A DNA stretch of 26,317 bases from a virus. The stretch covers positions 1-26,317 of IMG/VR virus record IMGVR_UViG_3300027712_000129. One strand, written 5' to 3'. Shown here in pieces: positions 16,068 to 23,688 of the stretch (the stretch's first letter is position 1; each line of letters opens with the position of its first letter). Made by a program: the position numbers and the translations under genes. The notes beneath the pieces were generated by a model. That model was not told the origin of the DNA. It saw only the letters and a list, made by a program, of their open reading frames with translations, and searched no databases.

Positions 16068-19000
16068 ATAAAAACATTGGAGTAAAAGTTTCTTGGATAT
16101 TTTCGACTGGGGTAGCCATCATATCATAATAAACATGCATCATCCAGTTGCCTAAAACCAAGGCAGAATAAGAGTCTTTTCGAGCTTTGTCCGCTCCTCT
16201 TTGTTTTTTTAGATTATGGGGCAAATCAAAACTTTGAGAGCCTTGCGCCGTTGTTGTCACTTGGATAAGTGCGCATTGAACTTTGATCAGGTCAATCATG
16301 TCTTTCTGATGTTCTATAAAATCAATCTGCTTTCCTGCCGCTTCTTTCTCTTCGTCAGCTCTTGAATATTTTAAATTCATTATGGGGATATTGGCGGATC
16401 TTTGTCTAGAAAAACTATCATCAATTGCCATGCCTGCAAACCAAATTCTTCTATGGTCAAATGAAGCCTGCAACAATTCGTTTGCAGATCTAATCCAAAA
16501 AGAACTGGGTTTTCTAAGATGGACTATTCTTTTGGACGTTACGTTGTATTGGTTTCTTGCATCTCTTATGGCTGCTTGATATTCAACGGTATTGTCAAAA
16601 TCGGCATCAAAACACTCTAGTTTTAAATTCTGCTTTTTAAAAGCTTCACTTTCATTGCAGGCATTTAAGAATTGAACGCCACCATTGTAGTCTCCAACTA
16701 TCATTACAACTTTAAAATAAGTTAAAAGATAAAGAATATACTCAATATGCTTTTTTAGATTTGTGCCAGACATCGCATATGAATGCACAACAGTTCCAGT
16801 TTGTTTTCCAGGTTGAAGTTTTATTAGATTCATTGCGAAATCATCGGAGCCTTCGCTTTCGGACCAAGAAGGATCGAAAGACAAGATGTATTCAGCCGTC
16901 GGATCTCCTATCACTTCTACCGACTGCCCTTCGCCATCTACAATTGTACACAATGCCATTTTGCTTACTTTGAAAAATCCAGAACTATCATCTGTAAATA
17001 AAGATCCGAACTCTCTTCCAAATTGAGACTCACTCATGGTAGCCTTTGATTGATCCAATAGGTTTTGATCATAAAGCTGTTTAGGCGCACAATCGTAGCT
17101 TAGATGCATAATCACCCGATGGGCGTTGTCTTGCTTATCTTTGGTCAATATAGAATTCTCATATTGCTGATACAGTTTATACAAGTATTCGAATTTGTAA
17201 CTCGCTGAAGATAAGCCAATAATTTTATTGTGTGGCCATTCATGACGTTCATCTTCTGTCATTTGGCCCTCATTTATTAGTTGCGTTTCTAAATCATAAA
17301 TCTTCTGTCTTTCTGTTGGATTTTCGACAACAGCCAAGAAGGGCAAGATGACTTCGTTAAGAATCTTTTCTGGCATGAGCAAAAGCTCGTCAATAATCAT
17401 TCTTTGAAATCGAAATCCGCGAAGTTTTTCTCCATCACCCAATGGCAAAGCAGTGATTTTACTTCTACCAATTTCCATGACCCACTCGTCATTACTTTTA
17501 GAGACTTTGGTTATGCATTGCGATAGATATGCGGCTTTGGGGCTTCTTGATATGTCTTCTATCTTTCTGAAGATCATTTTTGAATTGTGGTTAATAAATC
17601 CATTGCCTACATAGCAGTGTTCATTATCGACTTCTATATCTACGGATTCTATAGACTCTTGAAATTCTATATTAGAGACCTTATCCCAAAAAATACCATT
17701 AGAAATCAATCCTTCGTATAGTTCTACATCAGACTCTTCTATTCTATCTTTATATTCATTTAAAATTCGCGATAATCTTTTTTTGCCCAAGTTATTTGCC
17801 AAAGTTTCTCTAAATGTATATTTGGAAGATAAGTATAATCCAGATCCATAAATAGGATCACAATTTCCTCTTATGCTTTCAGGAATAGATTTTTTTAAAG
17901 AATCTGATTTTCTTGTGAGTCTAAATCCTATTTGTTTTTCAAATTTTGAAATATTAGACTCTCCCATTATTCTTAGTTTGCAAGACTCTTTTCCAAAAGT
18001 TTTGACTCCACAAATTAACATTTCTCCCCGAGCCTTTTCTTTTTGAATTTTAGAAATGATTCCAAACTTTAATAAACACAACTGGACTTGCCTGATAATT
18101 GATATAGAAGAGGAGGCTAATTCCACTCTATCCTTTGCCACACTACCGTCAGCGTCAAATAGACCTTGTAAAAATGCTTTTAGATTCTCTTTGGTAGACC
18201 TTAATGCCTTATCTGGCACTTGTTTGAATGTCGCCGTTTTTTTCTCTTCTTCAAAGAAATTGTCGATAAATTCTTTATTGTTTATTCTTACTTGAGAACA
18301 TCTTCCATCTTTTTTTGTATGGATTGGATTTAAACCTTTTCTTTCACAAAAAGAATCTACAAAATCTAGAGTTTCTTGATCTGCCGAAGTGATTATAGCA
18401 TAATTGTATTTTTTGCAGAAACAGCCATCGCCCACCATCGAGCCATGAAAATAAGCATCATCTTTATCTAAGTAGTCATCTTTATCGGGGAAAATATCAC
18501 ACCCACTATGTATGGCAACCAAATCATCCAAGGTCATTTCTTCTGCTTTTTTCCATTCTTGAGATTGGGATTTTTGATTAAAGGTTAACAGCTTATGGCC
18601 CATCTTTCCCTCAATTAAATATCCTGATTTTGATGTTATCGAAAATCCATCGGCCAAATTATTTGTCCATTTGTTTTTGATTTGATTTGCGCCGTTAATA
18701 GAATAAACCAAATCTCCAATTTGAGCGTCTTTGATTTTAATAAGGCCCTTATCGGTTGGAATCAATGTATCAGGATGAGCGCACTGCCTGAATGACTTAC
18801 TAAGGATTCCTATATGAACTCCTTGATTAAGTATGGCATCTAGAATAGCAAATACAGCGGTGGAAAACGAATTGTGATTTATAATGCCATCCGATACATA
18901 ACAGTGTTCATTTTCTACGTGAATATCTACTGTCACAGCTTCTCCAATTTCTGTTGCAACAACTTTTTCAAAAGAAAAATCTTCTCTCATTAAGCAAGAT

Positions 19001-20457
19001 AGTTTATCAAATATCTCACCATGTACTCTTCCCGTATTTAGAATTTCTCCCAATAATCTTCTGCTAGTGTTCTTTCTAAAATTTAATTTATATTTGCTGT
19101 CTTTTTTGTCTACAATTGATTTCTTTCCAAAGTATTTCTCCAAACACTCTCCAACATACGGGACATAATCACAGAAAGATTCATTTTGAATCAATTGATC
19201 GTTTAACGCTTCTAGCAAATCGTTTTTTCTTTTTATTTTAAATCCTATTTGATCTCTAAATATTCTTGCGTCTTTTTGATTGCAACAAATTAAGCTCCAC
19301 GCTTTTTTGCATTCGTAAATTTTACCATTTGGGAAGTTCGACTTTCCACCTTTAAAACAAACGCTCTTTCTAAAAATAACCCCTAATTGTAAGCATAAAT
19401 TTTGGATCTGCTTCAACAGCATTTCGCTAGTGGATGTAAATCCGATTTTCACATTAGTTCCTTTTTTCTCTCTTTGTTGGAGGGAGCAATATCCGTCTGT
19501 ATCAAATAGCCCCATGAGAAGATTTTTGATATTTTCTTTTGAGTTGTTTGTCAATATTTCTGGTATTACTTTTTGATAAGCTTTCGATTCGTCGAATCCT
19601 AGAAATCGCAAAAAAGACACTAATTCTTTAGAATAAATCCTTAGATCTTGACATTCATTATCTTTGTTAGATATAGATAAATGAAGTCCTATCTTTTTGG
19701 AAAATTGATCTAAGAAATCTTTTGTTTCTTGATCTTGGGAAGTTATTGATACCCCCATCGGACTTTTTAATATACGCCCGCCTCCAATCAAGAGACCGAA
19801 AAAATAATACCAGTCAGAAATGTCTTTTTCGTTTTTAATAAGAGATTTTGGCTTATTGAAATTTTTGACATCATTAACGAATTCAAATCCATTGAAGATA
19901 TTTCTTTGCTTCAAATTTATGTCGCATCCTCTTTTTACAACCACATAGTCTCCATTGACTATATCTTTATTGTGTTTCCACTCTAGTTGCAGGTCTTTAT
20001 TTAAAACCATAATTTTATGGTAGTCCAAGCCCTCGGATTCAAAACCAGAATTTGTCGTTATTTTATATGTCGCATCTATGGGGTTAATTGTTTTTTCTAA
20101 GATCTTATTAAAAGAGTCTTTGCTTTGCACCTTGTCTCCGATCTTTGTATCTCCTATTTTTATCAAACCTCTATCTGTCCAAATTAAAGAGTCGTAATGA
20201 AGACACTTGCTAAGTCCTCGGCTCCACACGCCCAAGAAGTAATCAGTTTCCATCATTGCTTTAATCGCCATGTGCTGGAAGGGGAAAAGTGATACCCCCG
20301 AAATCAACTCAGAGGCGAAGGAAGGGTTTTCGCGTAGGAACTTGTACAAAAGGATCTTGGCCTTTTTTTCGTCAATATATCCCTCCGTAGAAAGGATCTC
20401 CTCATTGACGTTCTTAAATTTTTTCCTTAATTTTTGATTTCCTTCTTCCCAACTCAT
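16066..20457 (-). CDS. terL: Terminase large subunit interrupted by two inteins (1463 aa precursor)
   Basis: The precursor is 1463 aa; removing two inteins (445 and 400 aa) leaves a 618-aa protein, a normal terminase length. Exteins are residues 1-84, 530-558 and 959-1463. Joined, they give WSRGLSKSFSTA, a Walker A-like loop, then Walker B RMIIDEL (D1023, E1024). The C-terminal RNase H-like nuclease shows D1195 in SFDPSW, D1256 in VGDYNGG and a late KDSYSALVLG (D1428). The enzyme pumps DNA into the head at the portal and cuts the concatemer. It begins one base after the stop of the nuclease gene (TAATATG) and precedes the portal. Both inteins must splice out for activity, because the first splits Walker A. 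There are no frameshifts. Confidence 0.93.
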   Translation of the reverse strand: MSWEEGNQKLRKKFKNVNEEILSTEGYIDEKKAKILLYKFLRENPSFASELISGVSLFPFQHMAIKAMMETDYFLGVWSRGLSKCLHYDSLIWTDRGLIKIGDTKIGDKVQSKDSFNKILEKTINPIDATYKITTNSGFESEGLDYHKIMVLNKDLQLEWKHNKDIVNGDYVVVKRGCDINLKQRNIFNGFEFVNDVKNFNKPKSLIKNEKDISDWYYFFGLLIGGGRILKSPMGVSITSQDQETKDFLDQFSKKIGLHLSISNKDNECQDLRIYSKELVSFLRFLGFDESKAYQKVIPEILTNNSKENIKNLLMGLFDTDGYCSLQQREKKGTNVKIGFTSTSEMLLKQIQNLCLQLGVIFRKSVCFKGGKSNFPNGKIYECKKAWSLICCNQKDARIFRDQIGFKIKRKNDLLEALNDQLIQNESFCDYVPYVGECLEKYFGKKSIVDKKDSKYKLNFRKNTSRRLLGEILNTGRVHGEIFDKLSCLMREDFSFEKVVATEIGEAVTVDIHVENEHCYVSDGIINHNSFSTAVFAILDAILNQGVHIGILSKSFRQCAHPDTLIPTDKGLIKIKDAQIGDLVYSINGANQIKNKWTNNLADGFSITSKSGYLIEGKMGHKLLTFNQKSQSQEWKKAEEMTLDDLVAIHSGCDIFPDKDDYLDKDDAYFHGSMVGDGCFCKKYNYAIITSADQETLDFVDSFCERKGLNPIHTKKDGRCSQVRINNKEFIDNFFEEEKKTATFKQVPDKALRSTKENLKAFLQGLFDADGSVAKDRVELASSSISIIRQVQLCLLKFGIISKIQKEKARGEMLICGVKTFGKESCKLRIMGESNISKFEKQIGFRLTRKSDSLKKSIPESIRGNCDPIYGSGLYLSSKYTFRETLANNLGKKRLSRILNEYKDRIEESDVELYEGLISNGIFWDKVSNIEFQESIESVDIEVDNEHCYVGNGFINHNSKMIFRKIEDISRSPKAAYLSQCITKVSKSNDEWVMEIGRSKITALPLGDGEKLRGFRFQRMIIDELLLMPEKILNEVILPFLAVVENPTERQKIYDLETQLINEGQMTEDERHEWPHNKIIGLSSASYKFEYLYKLYQQYENSILTKDKQDNAHRVIMHLSYDCAPKQLYDQNLLDQSKATMSESQFGREFGSLFTDDSSGFFKVSKMALCTIVDGEGQSVEVIGDPTAEYILSFDPSWSESEGSDDFAMNLIKLQPGKQTGTVVHSYAMSGTNLKKHIEYILYLLTYFKVVMIVGDYNGGVQFLNACNESEAFKKQNLKLECFDADFDNTVEYQAAIRDARNQYNVTSKRIVHLRKPSSFWIRSANELLQASFDHRRIWFAGMAIDDSFSRQRSANIPIMNLKYSRADEEKEAAGKQIDFIEHQKDMIDLIKVQCALIQVTTTAQGSQSFDLPHNLKKQRGADKARKDSYSALVLGNWMMHVYYDMMATPVENIQETFTPMFL
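17584..18783 (-). other. Intein 2 in terminase, with intact LAGLIDADG endonuclease motifs
   Basis: The 400-residue intein runs from Cys559 to Asn958. It starts CAHPDTLIPTDKG and ends DNEHCYVGNG then INHN, with Ser959 as the next extein residue. It splits SFRQ from SKMIFRKIED, a conserved-looking stretch of the ATPase only 29 extein residues after the first insertion. Both endonuclease blocks look complete: HGSMVGDGCF (671-680) and FLQGLFDADGSV (762-773). It resembles intein 1 in the splicing blocks (DxLIxTDxGLIKI, NEHCYV) and in a late QIGF(K/R) segment, so the two are probably related. It is likely the more mobile of the pair. Confidence 0.93.
18871..20205 (-). other. Intein 1 in terminase, with degenerate LAGLIDADG endonuclease domain
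   Basis: The 445-residue intein runs from Cys85 to Asn529. The N-terminal splicing block is CLHYDSLIWTDRG, and the C-terminal end is VENEHCYVSDG then INHN, followed by Ser as the first extein residue. These are the expected splice residues. The insertion lies between Lys84 and the following Ser in the Walker A loop. The endonuclease part has two LAGLIDADG-type blocks: FGLLIGGGRI (residues about 220-229), where the usual acidic residue is Gly, and LLMGLFDTDGYC (313-324), which is intact. The missing acidic residue suggests impaired DNA cutting while splicing is kept. The block-B His is present (DYHK), but the Thr usual three residues before it is absent. Confidence 0.93.
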
Positions 20458-20458
20458 A

Positions 20459-21388
20459 TTATTCTTTATTATTAATGTCTAAGAAATATTGTACGTCAAC
20501 ATTCCATAATTTCTTCCCAACACATAAAAGTTTTGGGATGATCTTTTCGCTGTTGCTTCTATTGCCGCTAAAAACAAATTGACAACAATCTTTAAATTCG
20601 CGCTGTATGTCTCTCATAGAATGAAACACATAATTTAAATTGTATTTCTTGGGTGACCTTTTGTTGATGGCTTCCATTTTGTAAAGATCAACTTCGGTAA
20701 CTATAAACAAATAACAGCCCATCTCGCGACATCTTTGTAATTCTCTTACGAATCTAGCAGCGAATGATGTCATTGTGCCGCAAAAATCCCCAAATGACTT
20801 TCTATCTACATAGGTATAGCTATATTCATCTCCACTCACCGCATAATCTCCCACGTCTAGTTTTAACAATTCTGAAATTTTGAAGTGAAGAGGTTGCTGT
20901 TCGCGAGTGTCAATGAATATTTTATGATTTCCGTACTCATTGTTAAATTCATGGGGCATGACATCGCCAAACATTGGTTTGACATCACAGAGATTGCACG
21001 CTTTGCCATATTTACCAAAGACTTTTTTGTACAAATCCATTGTTGGCAGACCAGCAGTGTACAATTCAATGGTGCTTGGCGCACAAGATAATTGTTTTGT
21101 TTCTATTCTATTTTTTAGACAATAAATCAAATACTCTTCAACTTGTTGTGATGGCGCTGTATCGCACCATTCAATCATTTGGTTTCTATTGGAAAAATCA
21201 CTTTCAAAATATTGATCATAATTTTTGAATTCTAATAGAGATCCTGTTAATTTGTTTTTTCTTTGAAAATGTTTAACGTAGTAATCGCCCATCATTAAGT
21301 TATGCTTTTTGATATGAGCATGCAAACTTTTCAGAGAAGAGAAGCTTTCGCTGCATTCTTTGCAATCAAATGACGTTTCAGCAATCAT
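20459..21388 (-). CDS. C2H2 zinc finger / ERCC4-type nuclease (309 aa)
   Basis: A canonical C2H2 finger (C-x2-C-x12-H-x3-H, with FDCKEC near the N-terminus and HIKKH closing it) is followed by a helical linker with CNLC, and then an ERCC4-fold nuclease. The nuclease shows IDTREQQPL, LDVGDYAV and VDRKSFGDF, matching the family pattern in which Asp, Arg and Lys of a GDY..(E/D)RKS..D series coordinate metal and catalysis, then RFVRELQRC and YLFIVTEVDL. XPF/ERCC4 nucleases cut branched or flapped DNA. I chose ATG 21388 because the previous stop and this start form TAATATG, exactly as at the next junction to the terminase gene; an upstream TTG (21418) or ATGs at 21403/21400 are alternatives. Its place between the candidate small and large terminase genes suggests it trims branched DNA before or during packaging (inference). 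Confidence 0.85.
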   Translation of the reverse strand: MIAETSFDCKECSESFSSLKSLHAHIKKHNLMMGDYYVKHFQRKNKLTGSLLEFKNYDQYFESDFSNRNQMIEWCDTAPSQQVEEYLIYCLKNRIETKQLSCAPSTIELYTAGLPTMDLYKKVFGKYGKACNLCDVKPMFGDVMPHEFNNEYGNHKIFIDTREQQPLHFKISELLKLDVGDYAVSGDEYSYTYVDRKSFGDFCGTMTSFAARFVRELQRCREMGCYLFIVTEVDLYKMEAINKRSPKKYNLNYVFHSMRDIQREFKDCCQFVFSGNRSNSEKIIPKLLCVGKKLWNVDVQYFLDINNKE

Positions 21389-21389
21389 A

Positions 21390-22445
21390 TTAAATGACAT
21401 CATCCATTGAAAGGCCAAGAATACGAGCTTTCCAAGCGTCCATGCCTTCTAAGCGATGAGCTTCTTCTCTCACTAGTTTCTTTTGCATCTCTGCAATCTT
21501 AACCATATTCGCTCGTTCTTCTTCGTCTTGAAAGTACTGAACCAAAGCAAGCAACGAAGCATTTTCTTTATGCTTGTTTTTCATTCTTTCAGAACGGTCT
21601 CCTTGCAACTTTTTTGTGAGGGTTTCAATTCGCCCTTCACACTGATGATATTCAGTACTTTTGGCCTTGATTATTTCGGCCAATCTTACGCTCATTTCTT
21701 CTTGATCATTTGCTATGTCAAAAATGTCATTGAGCTTGTTGAGATGTTTGCTGATCACTTCAATGTTAATGATTTCTTTGCAAACATTCATATAAAGATT
21801 TAACTCATCTGACGTAAGATCTGGCTTGTCCCAAGTCAAGCGCACAAATTCTTGTTCAAATAGCTCTCTATTTTCTTTAGAGGTGTAGTTGTTGACAATC
21901 ATTAAAAATCGCGAATTGTTCAGATTAACACCTAGTCGGTCTACGCATATTTTGTGCTGTCTATTAATTTTATCTTCAATCAGCTCGTTGCCCGTCGCGT
22001 CATTTATTTTTTTAATGATTCGGCTGGTAGACTTTGGAGCCATGTAGTTGCTCAAGGCAACATCCACATCTTGCGAAGGAACATAGTCTGGATTTGTTTC
22101 GGCAATGTGTGCAAATACAGCCCGCTGCTGTATAGATAGGGGCTTAACGTCCATATCTGGAAACAATATCTCCGCGATTTTTAATGACGAAAGACCTTTG
22201 TTGGTGTGGCTAATGATTTGGTCTTTTTGTTCTTGAGTAAATTCTATGCCTTCTTGCTTTAGTTTGCGGGTTGTTTTAAAAGACAAGTTGGTGGAAATCA
22301 TATAAGAGCGAACAAGTCGGCCTTGTTTGCTGCGACCGTCAATATCTTTATTGTCAAAGACTTGCCGTACGATTTCATTGAGATCGCTGGTTCTGCTATA
22401 GCACTCTTTGACAGCTTCTTTTTGTTCATCTGTAAGCTCTTTCAT
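21390..22445 (-). CDS. Hypothetical DNA-binding protein, candidate small terminase (351 aa)
   Basis: No family is recognised with certainty. The N-terminus (LTDEQKEAVKECYSRTSDLNEIVRQVF) and residues about 68-95 (FTQEQKDQIISHTNKGLSSLKIAEILF) each look like helix-turn-helix DNA-binding segments. Residues about 230-330 are charged and helical, likely coiled coil (HQCEGRIETLTKKLQGD). A DNA-binding front plus coiled-coil oligomerisation is the usual architecture of terminase small subunits, and the large subunit lies two genes downstream, so that role is plausible. It is longer than most small subunits. Its start overlaps the sigma-like gene's stop (ATGA), so the two are translationally coupled. 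A regulator of late transcription is the main alternative. Confidence 0.7.
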   Translation of the reverse strand: MKELTDEQKEAVKECYSRTSDLNEIVRQVFDNKDIDGRSKQGRLVRSYMISTNLSFKTTRKLKQEGIEFTQEQKDQIISHTNKGLSSLKIAEILFPDMDVKPLSIQQRAVFAHIAETNPDYVPSQDVDVALSNYMAPKSTSRIIKKINDATGNELIEDKINRQHKICVDRLGVNLNNSRFLMIVNNYTSKENRELFEQEFVRLTWDKPDLTSDELNLYMNVCKEIINIEVISKHLNKLNDIFDIANDQEEMSVRLAEIIKAKSTEYHQCEGRIETLTKKLQGDRSERMKNKHKENASLLALVQYFQDEEERANMVKIAEMQKKLVREEAHRLEGMDAWKARILGLSMDDVI

Positions 22446-23131
22446 AATACTATGTCGTGTTCACTCATTAATTGAATGGCTTTTTGTTTTAGCATTTTTT
22501 TGAGGTTTTTTATTTGCTTGTATCCAGCTTTTCTGTTCTTTTCGGTAGTTTTGTAGCCCATTAGTTTTGCTACCTCCTCTTCGCTTTTGTCGTCAAAAAA
22601 CAACATGATGTAGACCTTGTAGTGGATCTCTGACAAATTGAGTTTTAATAATTTGTTGAGTTTATTGGTGGCTCCCTCGAAATCTATTGTGTGTTCTTGG
22701 TGGTGATCAACTTCTTGGGTATGATTCTCTATGGAAAGCGGCAACTTGATACCATATCCAGCCCGCTTTTGTTTTGCCCATTTTGCATACAAATCGCACG
22801 TTGTGTTTTGTGTGCCAGATCTGGTAAATGAGCATTGGTCTTCTCCCATGTTAAACTCGCAAGACATACACGGCTTCACATAGTTTGTGTAGTTATTTCT
22901 TATTATGTTTTTGATTTGGTTCGAAGATACTTGCGCGACCCAAGGTTCAAGTGGTTGTGTCTGGTCCCACAAATGCCATTTGTTAAAGATGTGCAGTTTA
23001 ACAACCTGCGCGACATCTTCAAAATCAAACCAGTTGATAGCTTTCAGTCTCCATTTTCTATGGAACTTGTTCACTACCTTATCTATGATATGGTAGCACT
23101 CCTCATACGTTTTGGGATTACTTTCCTCCAC
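22442..23131 (-). CDS. Sigma-70-like (ECF-type) transcription factor with Cys-rich insert
   Basis: The protein has a region 2-like core (WFDFEDVAQVVKLHIF, then WVAQVSSNQIKNIIRNN) and a region 4-like end (LSEIHYKVYIMLFFDDKSEEEVAKL, then a basic helix QIKNLKKMLKQKA), the two parts needed to bind a promoter and core polymerase. Between them is a Cys cluster (C-x2-C-x8-C-x11-C, beginning KPCMSC) that could hold a metal. No ATG precedes the core; I place the start at GTG 23131, which overlaps the upstream gene by 14 nt, though a TTG at 23227 is possible. Phage sigma factors such as T4 gp55 switch on late genes. Its place at the head of the packaging and head genes fits that role. The promoter it uses may be the GTGTAA element. 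Confidence 0.76.
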   Translation of the reverse strand: MEESNPKTYEECYHIIDKVVNKFHRKWRLKAINWFDFEDVAQVVKLHIFNKWHLWDQTQPLEPWVAQVSSNQIKNIIRNNYTNYVKPCMSCEFNMGEDQCSFTRSGTQNTTCDLYAKWAKQKRAGYGIKLPLSIENHTQEVDHHQEHTIDFEGATNKLNKLLKLNLSEIHYKVYIMLFFDDKSEEEVAKLMGYKTTEKNRKAGYKQIKNLKKMLKQKAIQLMSEHDIVL

Positions 23132-23501
23132 TGCGCGGTTTATCGTTAATAAAATCGCCAATGCTCTGAGAGTCTCTTCTTCTTGTAGAAGATGATGGCG
23201 GCGTGTTATCTGCAAATAAAGATCCAAACGTAAATGAAGATGCAGAATCGGTTTCTACTTCTATTTGTATTTTATTGATTTGCGGCACTCTATCTACGCT
23301 GGTGTTTTCGTTGTCATCATAATCGTCATAATCTTCATCCTCTTCAATAGGATCGCTATATGATGCTTTTGCTGGCTTGGCTTGTGGAGCGGCAATTTTA
23401 GAAGTTGCTCCTAGAGTTTGCCCACAACCAGAACAGAAATTTGGTTTGGCAAAGTTGAAAGTATGCTTCATGCCACAATTCGGACAGAACGATGTATTCA
23501 T
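23118..23501 (-). CDS. Zinc-ribbon protein with acidic tail (127 aa)
   Basis: Two Cys pairs near the N-terminus (CPNCG at 6-10 and CSGCG at 23-27) form a zinc ribbon. An Ala/Pro/Lys linker follows, then an acidic run (EEDEDYDDYDDNE, about 53-65) and a Ser/Arg-rich end. Zinc ribbons commonly bind nucleic acid or RNA polymerase. The stop lies within the start of the sigma-like gene, so the two are co-expressed, and a cofactor for late transcription is a reasonable guess. The start ATG follows a TAATAC sequence by only a few bases, with TTGAAA further upstream, so the transcript may be nearly leaderless or the promoter may lie further back. Confidence 0.78.
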   Translation of the reverse strand: MNTSFCPNCGMKHTFNFAKPNFCSGCGQTLGATSKIAAPQAKPAKASYSDPIEEDEDYDDYDDNENTSVDRVPQINKIQIEVETDSASSFTFGSLFADNTPPSSSTRRRDSQSIGDFINDKPRSGGK

Positions 23502-23688
23502 ATAGTATTATGACTTTTAAATACCTTTTTTCAAGTTAAAAATGGACACGAAAAGACAAGACCCCCAAAGTTTTTAATTTCGGCATACGCTGCGAGCGGT
23601 GAGGGTCTTGTCGAATATATTTACACTTGGTTTGGCGAATTTTTTAATTTTGTGAGCAAAAGATTTTTTTGTTTTGGGGTATTTTTTA
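23502..23688. promoter_or_regulatory. Intergenic control region with 10-bp inverted repeat
   Basis: This 187-nt gap lies between two minus-strand genes. GACAAGACCC (23555-23564) and its complement GGGTCTTGTC (23603-23612) can pair around a 38-nt loop that has a smaller CGCT/AGCG stem. On the minus strand the outer stem ends in TTTT, so it could be a terminator or a structured leader. A GTGTAA element (23621-23626) sits just upstream of it, and TTGAAA...TAATAC (about 23505-23540) lies just before the next gene. No open frame of note lies here. Confidence 0.5.
23621..23626 (-). promoter_or_regulatory. GTGTAA element upstream of the inverted repeat
   Basis: GTGTAAATATAT on the minus strand lies 8 nt upstream of the GACAAGACCC inverted repeat and about 120 nt before the zinc-ribbon gene. 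It could drive a structured leader for the zinc-ribbon and sigma operon. Confidence 0.35.

Noticed and set aside
21389-21418. Longer start (TTG 21418, or ATG 21403/21400) for the zinc finger nuclease gene
   Set aside because: TTG starts are not otherwise needed in this cluster, and TAATATG at 21388 copies exactly the junction used by the terminase gene; the longer forms overlap the upstream gene further without a Shine-Dalgarno sequence.
23575-23612. tRNA-like fold in the intergenic region
   Set aside because: The stem and loop sizes do not match a cloverleaf and there is no CCA or TPsiC-like sequence; it is better described as a simple inverted repeat.
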